A DNA stretch of 16,428 nucleotides, taken from assembly GCA_023301645.1 (NCBI GenBank), contig JALZUH010000228.1, positions 1 to 16,428 on the forward strand, in the 5' to 3' direction. This DNA is from Akkermansiaceae bacterium. GTDB lineage: Bacteria > Verrucomicrobiota > Verrucomicrobiia > Verrucomicrobiales > Akkermansiaceae. The notes beneath the pieces are model-generated. The model had not been told where the DNA came from, ran no database searches, and worked only from the letters and a program-made list of their open reading frames with translations. Below are positions 6,747 to 15,076 of this stretch, piece by piece (the first letter of the stretch is position 1; each line of letters begins with the position of its first letter). The position numbers and the translations under genes were made by a program.

Positions 6747-7976
6747 ATGGATACATCGAAATCAATCTTCAACGGCTCAACGGCAGAAAAACAACAGCCA
6801 GAACAACCAGACACACCTAAAAAGTCAGAAACCACTTCAAGTGCTAGCATAGGAGCCTCTGCTTTTTTCGCCTCAGAAGCCGATGCGATCCCAGATGACA
6901 TCACCCATACAAACACTCCTGCCCCCGCAAGCTCACAGCCAAGCGCAGAAACTAGCTCGACATTAAGCTCCGCCAAAAAAACAGCCCTACCTGAGGACGA
7001 CGTCGCAGCTATCAACCAGCTCGGCGACATCTATCAATCCTTCAAAAAGGAAATTGGTAAAGTCATCATCGGTCAAGAAGAGGTCATCGAGCAGCTCGCC
7101 ATCTGCCTCTTTGCACGCGGTCACGCCCTACTCATGGGTGTTCCCGGACTCGCTAAGACGCTCCTTGTCTCCTCTGTAGCTGAAACCATGGACCTCAGCT
7201 TCAATCGCATCCAGTTCACCCCTGACCTCATGCCTGCCGACATCACCGGCACAGACATCATTCAGGAAAACGAAGCAGGAAAGCGTGAATTCGAATTCAT
7301 CAAAGGCCCACTTTTTGCCAACCTCGTCCTCGCTGACGAAATTAACAGAGCACCCGCCAAGACTCAATCAGCCATGCTTGAGGCTATGCAGGAAAAAATG
7401 GTCACTGTGCTAGGTAAGACCTACAAGCTCGACGCACCATTCTTCGTGCTAGCCACCCAGAACCCCGTAGAACAAGAAGGAACATACCCACTGCCTGAAG
7501 CACAGCTCGACCGCTTCATGTTCCTCATCGACGTTGGCTACCCAAGTGCTGAGGAAGAGCTAAGAATCGCACGCGAGACGACCGGCGGGGCCAAAACCAC
7601 CCTTGAACACATCCTCAGTGGTGAAGAAGTCATCGCATACCAAGAGCTCGTTCGCCGCGTCCCCGTGCCCGATCACATCTACCAATATGCGGTAAACATC
7701 GTGCGCAAAACACGCCCAAATACAGAAGACGCACCAGAATGGCTAGGCCAATACGTCAGCTGGGGAGCAGGGCCACGTGCCGTGCAGTATCTCATCCTAG
7801 GAGCCAAAGCCCGCGCCGCCCTCAATGGATCCTACATGGCTCGACTCGAAGACATCGAAGCCGTCGCTAGCTCTGTGCTCAGTCACCGTGTCCTCACTAA
7901 CTTCGCCGCCGAATCTCAAGGCATGAGTGCCGCCAAAGTAGTCGAGCGCCTCGTAGAAGAAATGAAAGAAGCCTAA
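6747..7976 (+). CDS. MoxR-family AAA+ ATPase
   Basis: This is a chaperone-like ATPase, first gene of the envelope operon. MoxR proteins usually work with vWA/MIDAS-domain partners, and the next three genes encode such proteins. The AAA+ core has Walker A GVPGLAKT (131-138), Walker B LVLADE (193-198) followed by INRAPAKTQSAMLEAMQE, and sensor 1 with LATQNPVEQEGTYPLPEAQLDRF (from about 236). The C-terminal lid carries the WGAGPRAVQ and ALNGSYMARLEDIE blocks. Residues 1 to about 85 form a Ser/Thr/Pro/Ala-rich, low-complexity extension; typical MoxR proteins are about 320-350 residues and start near residue 88 here. The ATG at 6747 is the only start before the core in this frame and lacks a ribosome binding site. 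The protein is probably cytoplasmic and acts at the inner membrane. Confidence 0.94.
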   Translation: MDTSKSIFNGSTAEKQQPEQPDTPKKSETTSSASIGASAFFASEADAIPDDITHTNTPAPASSQPSAETSSTLSSAKKTALPEDDVAAINQLGDIYQSFKKEIGKVIIGQEEVIEQLAICLFARGHALLMGVPGLAKTLLVSSVAETMDLSFNRIQFTPDLMPADITGTDIIQENEAGKREFEFIKGPLFANLVLADEINRAPAKTQSAMLEAMQEKMVTVLGKTYKLDAPFFVLATQNPVEQEGTYPLPEAQLDRFMFLIDVGYPSAEEELRIARETTGGAKTTLEHILSGEEVIAYQELVRRVPVPDHIYQYAVNIVRKTRPNTEDAPEWLGQYVSWGAGPRAVQYLILGAKARAALNGSYMARLEDIEAVASSVLSHRVLTNFAAESQGMSAAKVVERLVEEMKEA

Positions 7977-8000
7977 TAATACGCTCTCAGACATTTTCAC

Positions 8001-8897
8001 ATGAAATACGACTTTCTAGACCCTGACGTGCTTGCACGACTCGGCGCCATTCCCCTTGAGGCAAGACACGCCATGACGGGAAACGTCACAGGTAGGCACC
8101 GCTCGCCGCACCGTGGATCCTCCGTCGAATTTGCCGAATACCGCAAATACGTGCAGGGAGACGACACCCGCCGCCTTGACTGGAAAGCATACGCCCGCTC
8201 AGACAGATACTATATTAAGGAATTCGAAGCCGACACCAATCTCCGCGCCTACTTCGTCCTCGATGCCAGTGGCTCAATGGGATTTAGCGCTGCCAGTGAT
8301 GCACGCATCGACTTCGCTAAAAAACTAGCAGCCACACTATCCTACCTCCTCATTAATCAAGGAGATGCCGCAGGACTCTCAATTTGTCAGGAGAAAATCC
8401 ACGTAGAAATTCCTCCCACACGTCGCCCCGCCCATCTCAATCACATGTTTGAGACCATGGCTGAGACTCAGCCGATGGGAGAAACCGGCCTCGTCGACGC
8501 GCTACATGTTATCGCCGAGAAGATCTCACAGCGAGCCCTCGTCATCATCTTATCGGATCTCTTCTGCGACACCGAAGCTCTCTCCGAGGCACTGCAGCAT
8601 CTACGTCATAGAAAACACGACATTGCAGTCTTTCACATGCTTGACCGTCAGGAGATCGACTTCGACTTCGAGCGACCCCACCGATTCGTTGACATGGAGG
8701 ACAACACCTCCATTGTTGCCGAACCAGCCCTCATCGCAGAAGACTACCGCAGTGCTATGAATGACTTCATGCAGCTAGTGGAAAAGAAATGCCATGACGT
8801 CCACGCCGATTACCAGCTCATCACCACAGACCAGGACTACGAGGAAATCATCTATAACTTTCTTACTGACCGCCTCCCGACTAAGGGCAGCAAATAA
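8001..8897 (+). CDS. DUF58 domain protein with vWA MIDAS motif
   Basis: This 298-residue protein is the usual partner encoded next to moxR. The DUF58 signature is complete: GRHRSPHRGSSVEFAEYR, then YVQGDDTRRLDWKAYARSD and YIKEFE (about 31-75). A vWA-like fold follows, with a MIDAS Asp-x-Ser-x-Ser (LDASGSM, Asp88, Ser90, Ser92) and LVIILSDLF further on. There is no membrane segment, so it is likely a soluble or peripheral protein linking the ATPase to the membrane vWA proteins. It starts 24 bp after the moxR stop. No ribosome binding site is seen; the ATG sits directly after ATTTTCAC. The molecular function of the family is not firmly known. Confidence 0.92.
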   Translation: MKYDFLDPDVLARLGAIPLEARHAMTGNVTGRHRSPHRGSSVEFAEYRKYVQGDDTRRLDWKAYARSDRYYIKEFEADTNLRAYFVLDASGSMGFSAASDARIDFAKKLAATLSYLLINQGDAAGLSICQEKIHVEIPPTRRPAHLNHMFETMAETQPMGETGLVDALHVIAEKISQRALVIILSDLFCDTEALSEALQHLRHRKHDIAVFHMLDRQEIDFDFERPHRFVDMEDNTSIVAEPALIAEDYRSAMNDFMQLVEKKCHDVHADYQLITTDQDYEEIIYNFLTDRLPTKGSK

Positions 8898-8922
8898 AGG
8901 CCGCAAGTAATCATCATCGCCC

Positions 8923-10893
8923 ATGTCCTTCCTCCAACAATCACTCCTCTGGGGACTGCTAGCAGCAGCCATCCCTATCGTTGTCCACCTGCTTAATCGC
9001 AGACGGCACCGCACGGTAAAATGGGCGGCCATGGAGTTCCTGCTGAAGGCCACACGCGAATCCAGAGGCAAGAAAAAGCTCAAACACCTCATCATCCTTG
9101 CCTGCCGAGCTCTCGCCATCCTCGCACTCATCTTCGCCATCTCGCGCCCCCTTATTGGTGGATTCTTCGGCTGGGGTGCTCCTCGCGTTGAGAACGTCGT
9201 CCTCATACTCGACCGCTCTGCCAGCATGGAGCAGCAAGTCTCTGCTACTAATACCGCCTCAAGTGCAGCCAAAAGCAAACGAGCCACCGCCATTGCCAGC
9301 ATACGCAACTCACTCGAAGAGCTCGGCAACCCGCGCCTCACCCTCATCGATAGCGCAAGTGGTAAAGCTCAGTCCATCCCCTCCCCAGACGCACTAGCTG
9401 AAATCAGCTCGACAGCTGCCACAGACACCCACGCATCGATCCCCTCACTGATTACCGCAGCCATCGACTTCATCACGGGAAGCAGCTCAGAAAGCACTGA
9501 GATATGGATCGCATCTGACCTCCAAAAAACCGACTGGGCACCCGACCAAGGCAGCTGGGATAGCATCCGCACTGGGATCACCGACCTCGCCCAAAAAACC
9601 ACCATCCGCATACTTTCACTGACCTCCCCACCTGCCAACAACACCTCCATACGCGTGCTCTCCTCACGCCGCAGTGGCGAACAAATCCTCCTCGACCTCG
9701 AGTTGACCCGCGCCGACGAGCAATACTCCAGCACAAGTATCCCCATCACCTACAGTATCAACGGCACACGTAGCTCAGAAAACATCACACTCAGTGGCCA
9801 GAGCTACCAATTCCAAAAGCGACTCCCCATCTCAGACACACACGGAAGTGGCCATGGATTCATCTCCATCCCCAGTGACACCAATCCACGCGACAACGCC
9901 TCATTTTTCGCCTACGGCGAAGACACCCCCACCACCACCTATCTCGTATCAGAAGGTGGCGAATCAGCCCGCTGGCTTAATCTCGCCGCCGCGCCTCCAG
10001 GATTTGGCAATAATCAATGCATTGAAATAACCCCAGAATCCGCCCATAATATCAGCTGGTCCACGACCGCCCTCATCATCTGGCAAGCACCGCTTCCTGA
10101 TGAAATCATAGGACAAGAACTCAGCCGCTACCTCCAATCAGGAGGTGCTGCCATCTTCCTACCACCGCACTCCAGCTCAGAAGCCACCTATCTCGGTGTC
10201 CAATGGGGCGAACTCACCAAGTCTGCCCGTGACCAATTCTTCATCATCGACGACTGGAACCAAACCGAAGGCCCACTCAAAAATGGCATAGAAGGCACCC
10301 CCATACCTGTCAGTAAGCTAAAAGCCATCAAACGCCGCAGCATTCTCAGCGAGACAACCGTCTTAGCATCGTGGAAAGACAATTCCCCCTTTCTTATCCG
10401 CAGTATCATCGGTGAAGGAACAGCTATCTTCCTAGCCACACTCCCCGAATACAGCTGGTCAAATCTCGCAGACGCAGACGTCCTCCTCCCTACCATCCAA
10501 CGCATGATCTCACTAGGAGACACACGCTTCGGCTCAGCCTACTCAGAGGCTACAGGAAGAATCAACGGCCTAAACAGAAACCAAGAAACGCTCACTCGCC
10601 TCGATAGCTACAGCCAATCATCAACTAGTAATGCTCCCTATGAATCTGGAGTTTGGCAGCTTGGCGAGCGCACCATAGCCACCAATCGCCCCACCGCAGA
10701 AGATCAATGGCAAATCATCACCCCATCACAGCTAGACACACTGCTAGAAGGCACCTCATACAAGCTCTTCGAAGACAAGGGCAAGTCTGACGCACTCGCG
10801 AGAGAAATATGGCACGTATTCCTCATCGCCATGCTCGTATTCCTCATTACCGAAGCCATCCTCTGCTTACAGCCCAAGACCCACAAGCCTTGA
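8923..10893 (+). CDS. BatA-like membrane protein with vWA region
   Basis: This is a 656-residue inner-membrane protein. The N-terminal BatA domain contains LWGLLAAAIPIVVHLLNRRRH (membrane segment 5-24 followed by the Leu-Asn-Arg-Arg-Arg motif), KWAAMEFL and a second membrane segment (about 56-80). A vWA-like domain follows, with VVLILDRSASM (Asp97, Ser99, Ser101 intact) and IWIASDLQKTDW at about 194-205. The large middle part (about 230-620) lies in the periplasm and shows no motif I can name. It ends with a third membrane segment (629-649). Relatives are encoded with MoxR and DUF58 in the Bacteroides aerotolerance (bat) cluster and in many PVC genomes. The gap to the previous gene is 25 bp. 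Role in the envelope complex is inferred from family and context. Confidence 0.88.
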   Translation: MSFLQQSLLWGLLAAAIPIVVHLLNRRRHRTVKWAAMEFLLKATRESRGKKKLKHLIILACRALAILALIFAISRPLIGGFFGWGAPRVENVVLILDRSASMEQQVSATNTASSAAKSKRATAIASIRNSLEELGNPRLTLIDSASGKAQSIPSPDALAEISSTAATDTHASIPSLITAAIDFITGSSSESTEIWIASDLQKTDWAPDQGSWDSIRTGITDLAQKTTIRILSLTSPPANNTSIRVLSSRRSGEQILLDLELTRADEQYSSTSIPITYSINGTRSSENITLSGQSYQFQKRLPISDTHGSGHGFISIPSDTNPRDNASFFAYGEDTPTTTYLVSEGGESARWLNLAAAPPGFGNNQCIEITPESAHNISWSTTALIIWQAPLPDEIIGQELSRYLQSGGAAIFLPPHSSSEATYLGVQWGELTKSARDQFFIIDDWNQTEGPLKNGIEGTPIPVSKLKAIKRRSILSETTVLASWKDNSPFLIRSIIGEGTAIFLATLPEYSWSNLADADVLLPTIQRMISLGDTRFGSAYSEATGRINGLNRNQETLTRLDSYSQSSTSNAPYESGVWQLGERTIATNRPTAEDQWQIITPSQLDTLLEGTSYKLFEDKGKSDALAREIWHVFLIAMLVFLITEAILCLQPKTHKP

Positions 10894-10918
10894 TCACCCA
10901 AGTATCTCATTAAGCATT

Positions 10919-13165
10919 TTGTCCTTTCACATCTCACATCTCACATTTTCGCCGAGTCCACTTACCTTCTGGATTGGGATCATTGCCCTTATCGCTATCG
11001 TAGCGCTCTCTGTGACGGCACTATCGCGTGCTACACGCCCCGTCCGAACCGGGCTACTTGAAGCCCTCAGGTCTATCTGTGCGCTCATGGCTGTCCTCAT
11101 GCTCTGGCAGCCAGAATGGCGGATCATTACCGAGCCTGACACCAAGCCAAAGGTAGCCATCCTCTACGACGGCTCACTCTCCACAGAGACCACCGACGCC
11201 ATCCTCCCCGCATTCATCAGCGCTAATCAAGAAGTCGTCAGCCGTAAGAGCTGGATCGAGCAAATTCTAGCAAGTGAAGACTTCAAGTCCCTCCAAGAAG
11301 ACGAACAAAACATCGTCTTCACCCAGCCATTCTCAGCTCCTGATGCAGATTCAGACGCGCTCACCAGCAGCCTTGTAGGGACTGACATCTACACCGCCCT
11401 CGACACGGTAATCGAAGAACAGCCAAACCTCAGAGCCGTCGTCCTTATATCTGATGGAGACTGGAACACAGGTATCGAGCCCGTAGCCGCAGCCCAGAAA
11501 ATGCGCCGCAGAAAGATACCACTCTATGCCATCGCCACAGGTAGTGACAAAACCCTACCAGACCTCGACATCTCTGACCTCACTGCACCGACCTACGGCA
11601 TCACTGGTGAAAACGTGCAAATCCCCTTCACCATCACCTCCTCACTGAAACGTGACGTTCGAACAGTCGTCCGCCTACGCGACCTCAAGACAGGCCAAGA
11701 GCGCACCAAAAACATCACTATCCCAGCAGGCCAAGTCTACCACGAATCCATACTCTGGCGCCTCAAAAATGAAGGAACCTCCACCCTAGAGCTATCCATA
11801 CCCGTCTCCAATGGCGAACTGGTCACTATCAATAACAAGCGCGCATTCACCATCTCTGGTCGGAGAGAAGCACTCAAGGTGCTCGTCATCGAATCCACCC
11901 CTCGCTGGGAATACCGTTTTATTAGAAATGCCCTCTACCGAGACCCCGGTGTCACCGTTGACTGCCTGCTACTCCACCCCAAGCTAGGCGTCGGCGATGG
12001 CCCAGGCTACATCCAAGAATTCCCCAACCAGCTAGAAGACCTCCAGAAATACGACGTCGTATTCATCGGTGACATTGGCATTTCAGATGATCCAACCAAA
12101 GGTATCACCACACAGCAGGCCGAACTCCTCAAAGGCCTCGTTGAGAATCAAGCCAGTGGCATCGTCTTCATCCCGGGTGCCCAAGGGAACCAATTCTCCC
12201 TCGCCAACTCCGCCCTCAGTGACCTCATCCCAGTGATTCTAGATGATGAGAAAAAAGAAGGCTTCATCGAAGCCACCCCATCACGACTCAACCTCACCAC
12301 TGAGGGTAAAGGCTCGCTACTCACCATGCTCGGTGAGACCGAAGAGGATAACCCGCTCATCTGGAAAAACCTCCCCGGATTCTACTGGCACGCCCCCATC
12401 AAAAAAGCAAAAGGAGGCACCGACGTGCTCGCCGTTCATGCCAATCGCTCCAATCAATTTGGCCGTATTCCAATGCTTGTCACCCGCACCGCAGGCAGTG
12501 GTAAAGTCCTCTACCTAGGACACGACTCAGCATGGCGATGGCGTCGAGGAGTCGAAGACCTCTACCACTACCGCTTCTGGGGGCAGGTAGCACGGTGGAT
12601 GTCCTACCAGAGAAATATGGCAGCGGGTGAGCGCATCCGCCTCTACTTCACCCCAGACAGGCCTAAGCCCGGTGAAAGCGTCACACTTAATGCCAATGCC
12701 TTCGACCCATACGGAGCACCGCTCAAGAGTGGCGATGTCACCATTGACATCACAGCACCAGACGGACAAGCACGTCGCATCAGCCTTGATAAGGCAGACG
12801 GAGCATGGGGCGCCTACTCAGGCCGCTTTAAAGTCACCCAACCCGGAGCATGGAATATCTCAGCTGCTATCGATGAAGACTCGATCAATGGCATCAAAAC
12901 CATACTCATGGCACAGGGCACAGCCATTGAGAAAACAGGACAGCCCGCCCGAATCGATGTTCTCGAAGAAATGACACGTGTAGCCAAAGGTAAACTCGTG
13001 ACAGGTGACCAGATATCAAGTCTCATCAGTGAGATCAAATCCCTGCCTAACCCGCAGCCAGAGGAAACAAGAATCCCCCTCTGGTCTCACTGGGCGAGTG
13101 CCTCAGCCCTTATCCTACTCCTCACCATTTTCTGGATTGGTAGAAAGCTCAATGGCACATTCTAG
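10919..13165 (+). CDS. Large membrane vWA / glutamine-amidotransferase-like protein
   Basis: This is the last gene of the MoxR operon (748 residues). Two N-terminal membrane segments (about 16-36 and 46-64) precede a vWA-like domain with a MIDAS-type Asp-x-Ser-x-Ser (YDGSLS, Asp84, Ser86, Ser88) and VVLISDGDWNTG (about 174-185). A beta-rich part follows. Then comes a class I glutamine-amidotransferase-like region: VLVIESTPRWEYRF, YDVVFIGDIGIS, GIVFIPGAQGN (320-424) and VLYLGHDSAWRWR (about 530-542), apparently without a catalytic Cys-His-Glu triad. An Ig-like segment (about 585-650) and a C-terminal membrane helix (722-741) end the protein. No ATG is available; TTG at 10919, 25 bp after the previous stop, gives MSFHIS and keeps both membrane segments. 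The start is uncertain and lacks a ribosome binding site. The combination is common in planctomycete and verrucomicrobial vWA operons; function unknown. Confidence 0.85.
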   Translation: MSFHISHLTFSPSPLTFWIGIIALIAIVALSVTALSRATRPVRTGLLEALRSICALMAVLMLWQPEWRIITEPDTKPKVAILYDGSLSTETTDAILPAFISANQEVVSRKSWIEQILASEDFKSLQEDEQNIVFTQPFSAPDADSDALTSSLVGTDIYTALDTVIEEQPNLRAVVLISDGDWNTGIEPVAAAQKMRRRKIPLYAIATGSDKTLPDLDISDLTAPTYGITGENVQIPFTITSSLKRDVRTVVRLRDLKTGQERTKNITIPAGQVYHESILWRLKNEGTSTLELSIPVSNGELVTINNKRAFTISGRREALKVLVIESTPRWEYRFIRNALYRDPGVTVDCLLLHPKLGVGDGPGYIQEFPNQLEDLQKYDVVFIGDIGISDDPTKGITTQQAELLKGLVENQASGIVFIPGAQGNQFSLANSALSDLIPVILDDEKKEGFIEATPSRLNLTTEGKGSLLTMLGETEEDNPLIWKNLPGFYWHAPIKKAKGGTDVLAVHANRSNQFGRIPMLVTRTAGSGKVLYLGHDSAWRWRRGVEDLYHYRFWGQVARWMSYQRNMAAGERIRLYFTPDRPKPGESVTLNANAFDPYGAPLKSGDVTIDITAPDGQARRISLDKADGAWGAYSGRFKVTQPGAWNISAAIDEDSINGIKTILMAQGTAIEKTGQPARIDVLEEMTRVAKGKLVTGDQISSLISEIKSLPNPQPEETRIPLWSHWASASALILLLTIFWIGRKLNGTF
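10928..10948 (+). repeat. Heptanucleotide tandem repeat at a gene start
   Basis: CACATCT is repeated exactly twice and a third time as CACATTT, beginning nine bases after the putative TTG start codon. Because the unit is 7 bp, gain or loss of one copy would change the reading frame of the following gene. Only three copies are present, so this may be chance. Confidence 0.4.
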
Positions 13166-13225
13166 ACAAAAGAATGCCTAAGGAAAACAACGCTACAGGC
13201 TTGCTCTAAAAGCTAATAAAGCTGC

Positions 13226-13456
13226 TTAAATCCTGCGCTCAGCATCCTTCAAACCAAGGAACTGCTTGTAGAGAATTTCTACTTTATTTCTCGCCCACGG
13301 TGTCCTGCGCAGGAACTTCAAACTCGATTTGATACTCGGATTATTGCTAAAGCAGTTAATCTTGATGCGAAAAGCCAGATCATCCCAGCCGTAGTCATCG
13401 ACCAGCTCTGTGAGCATACGCTCTAGAGTGATACCGTGGAGTGGATCATTACTCAT
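13226..13456 (-). CDS. VF530-family DNA-binding protein (DUF2132)
   Basis: This 76-residue protein matches the VF530 family almost end to end: DPLHGITLERMLTELVDDYGW, then RIKINCFSNNPSIKSSLKF, then LRRTPWARNKVEILY. The structure of the Vibrio fischeri founder suggested nucleic-acid binding; the biological role is not established. Length equals the family norm, so the gene is intact. It lies 51 bp downstream of the type II NADH dehydrogenase gene on the same strand and may be co-transcribed with it. No clear ribosome binding site or terminator was seen. Confidence 0.9.
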   Translation of the reverse strand: MSNDPLHGITLERMLTELVDDYGWDDLAFRIKINCFSNNPSIKSSLKFLRRTPWARNKVEILYKQFLGLKDAERRI

Positions 13457-13507
13457 CTAAAGCGCTCTATACATACCTCTTTGTGCCACGTAGTTTATTC
13501 AGCAAGA

Positions 13508-14782
13508 TTAGAATCTCGAGGTAAACACACGAGCACCTGGCTTCGAGCCGACAAAGGCAAAGAACCAACCTAAGAGCACCGATAGCTTATTTCTGAATCC
13601 GACAAGGAAGAGAATATGAATAAACAACCAAGCCATCCAAGCAGTCCAGCCCTGAAGCTGCATCTTACCAGCAGAAACAACCGCCGCATTCTTACCAATA
13701 ATGGCCATCATTCCTTTATCCCAGTAGAAAAACTCAGGACGACCCGTCGCAGAGCCAGCCTCACCTTCTGCCTTATGATCGTAAGTAATCACATCAGCGA
13801 TGTGGCGACCCATTTGTGATGCAGCTGGAGCTACACCAGGAACCTTCACACCAGCGCCGTCCACGACATCAGCCGTATCACCACCGACGAAAACATTAGG
13901 CACATCAGGAATAGAAAGATCAGGAGATACAGTCAGTCTACCTGCACGGTCACGAGGAGCACCTTCGAAGCAGTTAAGTAACTTCGTAGCCTCCATACCT
14001 GCTGCCCAGATAATGGTATGAGTGTCGATTGTCTCACCACTCTTGAGCTTAAGATGCCTATCAGAAACATCCACCACCATCGTATCAGTCATCACCGTCA
14101 CACCACTATCTTCCAAGTGCTTCTTCGTGTAGGCAGAGTGATCCTCAGGGTAAGGCATCAGTAGACGTGGTGCGGCTTCGATAATGATTACGCGCAGCTT
14201 AGAGCCTTCGATATTTTTGTAATTCGAATGCAGAGTGCGGTTCATCAAGTCAGCATAAGCACCTGCTAGCTCCACACCTGTAGGGCCACCACCAATGATG
14301 GTAATTGTCATCAAGCGCTTGCGCTCCTCGACATCAGTAATACGCTCAGCTGTCTCGAGAGCTTCCAAGACACGCTTACGCACGCTGTAGGCGTCTGCCA
14401 GAGATTTCAGTCCGATCACATGCTCACTCCACTGGTCATTACCGAAGAATGAGGTGCGCATCCCCGTAGCCATCACCAAGTAATCATACTCGTAGCTCTC
14501 CTCAGCGGAAGTAGCCACTTGTGTCTTAGGATCGACATTGGTGATATCATCCATGATCACCTTAACGTTATCAGCCTTAGCTAATATCTGGCGAAGAGAA
14601 CGAGCGATATCAGTCGTCGCAAGTGCTGCTGTCGCTACCTGATAGAGCAAGGGTTGAAAAAGGTGGTGGTTCTGACGATCAATGATAGTCACCTGGAAAT
14701 CATCATTTCCAGCAAGCTTCTGAGCACAAGAGAGACCAGCGAAACCGCCGCCGATGATTAATACCTTTTTGGAATTTTTCAT
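13508..14782 (-). CDS. ndh: Type II NADH dehydrogenase (NDH-2)
   Basis: This is a single-subunit FAD enzyme that passes electrons from NADH to quinone without pumping protons, at the inner face of the cytoplasmic membrane. It has 424 residues, normal for the family. The FAD-binding fold has VLIIGGGFAGLS (11-18) and TIIDRQNHHLFQPLLYQVA (Asp35 and the conserved block after it). The NAD-binding fold has IIGGGPTGVELA (164-173) and IIIEAAPRLL. NVFVGGDTAD (about 296-305) is the second FAD contact. The C-terminus has a hydrophobic membrane-anchoring stretch (WLFIHILFLVGFRNKLSVLL, about 385-404). ATG at 14782 is chosen because the FAD motif follows at the usual distance; an in-frame TTG at 14812 would add ten residues and is unlikely. 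A 14-bp palindrome (14813-14826) lies 30 bp upstream and may regulate the gene. Confidence 0.94.
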   Translation of the reverse strand: MKNSKKVLIIGGGFAGLSCAQKLAGNDDFQVTIIDRQNHHLFQPLLYQVATAALATTDIARSLRQILAKADNVKVIMDDITNVDPKTQVATSAEESYEYDYLVMATGMRTSFFGNDQWSEHVIGLKSLADAYSVRKRVLEALETAERITDVEERKRLMTITIIGGGPTGVELAGAYADLMNRTLHSNYKNIEGSKLRVIIIEAAPRLLMPYPEDHSAYTKKHLEDSGVTVMTDTMVVDVSDRHLKLKSGETIDTHTIIWAAGMEATKLLNCFEGAPRDRAGRLTVSPDLSIPDVPNVFVGGDTADVVDGAGVKVPGVAPAASQMGRHIADVITYDHKAEGEAGSATGRPEFFYWDKGMMAIIGKNAAVVSAGKMQLQGWTAWMAWLFIHILFLVGFRNKLSVLLGWFFAFVGSKPGARVFTSRF

Positions 14783-14812
14783 ATGAAAAGATGTGTTTTC
14801 GACCACTAGCAA

Positions 14813-14826
14813 ATAGATATATCTAT
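14813..14826. promoter_or_regulatory. 14-bp perfect palindrome in front of ndh
   Basis: ATAGATATATCTAT is a perfect dyad 30 bp upstream of the ndh ATG, in the 294-bp gap between divergent ndh and the toxin-antitoxin-like pair. Its place fits an operator overlapping the ndh promoter. AT-rich sequence makes such dyads likelier by chance, and no regulator is identified. Confidence 0.35.
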
Positions 14827-14942
14827 CAAAAAAACTATTGAATAAGGGTCAGAACTGGCAGATTTCTTATCCATACTTTGACAAACATGCAATACTAAGC
14901 AGTCACAAAGACTAAAAATAAAATGCAATTCGACAATATCTA

Positions 14943-14956
14943 AGGTGAATTCACCT
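14943..14956. promoter_or_regulatory. 14-bp palindrome AGGTGAA/TTCACCT, candidate operator 1
   Basis: This is a perfect 14-bp dyad with half-site GTGAA pointing inwards, 120 bp upstream of the BrnT-like start. A second palindrome with the inverted half-site arrangement lies exactly 50 bp further on (centre to centre). An in-frame GTG inside this palindrome could open a longer reading frame, but the encoded 44 residues look non-coding. Confidence 0.5.
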
Positions 14957-14992
14957 CGCGCCTATTGGCTCCCAACACGCGCGCCCCCCTCT

Positions 14993-15006
14993 ATTTCACG
15001 TGAAAT
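14993..15006. promoter_or_regulatory. 14-bp palindrome ATTTCAC/GTGAAAT, candidate operator 2
   Basis: This is a perfect 14-bp dyad, 70 bp upstream of the BrnT-like start, made of TTCAC followed by GTGAA. These are the same half-sites as at 14943-14956 but in the opposite order. The 50-bp centre spacing is close to five helical turns, so both could be held on one face by a dimeric or looping regulator, such as the ribbon-helix-helix protein encoded downstream. Confidence 0.5.
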
Positions 15007-15076
15007 CACAAAAAACCATGTGCAAAGCCCCCCTTCGTATGGTTTACTTCCCCAGCTTAGAGTATTAGCCACATTT

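Noticed and set aside
7994..8007. TTTTCACATGAAAT at the DUF58 start codon, resembling the palindrome at 14993-15006
   Set aside because: It matches at 12 of 14 positions but contains a start codon in mid-operon and is not a perfect dyad; chance is more likely.
13166..13225. Terminator between the converging vWA gene and VF530 gene
   Set aside because: Only a 4-bp AAGC/GCTT pairing was found, not enough for a terminator call.
14878..14883. TTGACA on the plus strand as -35 of the toxin-antitoxin pair
   Set aside because: No -10-like hexamer is found 15-19 bp downstream.
14945..15076. N-terminal extension of the BrnT-like gene from GTG 14945
   Set aside because: It would make a 136-residue protein, but the added residues have no family similarity and the DNA holds two perfect palindromes typical of a regulatory region.
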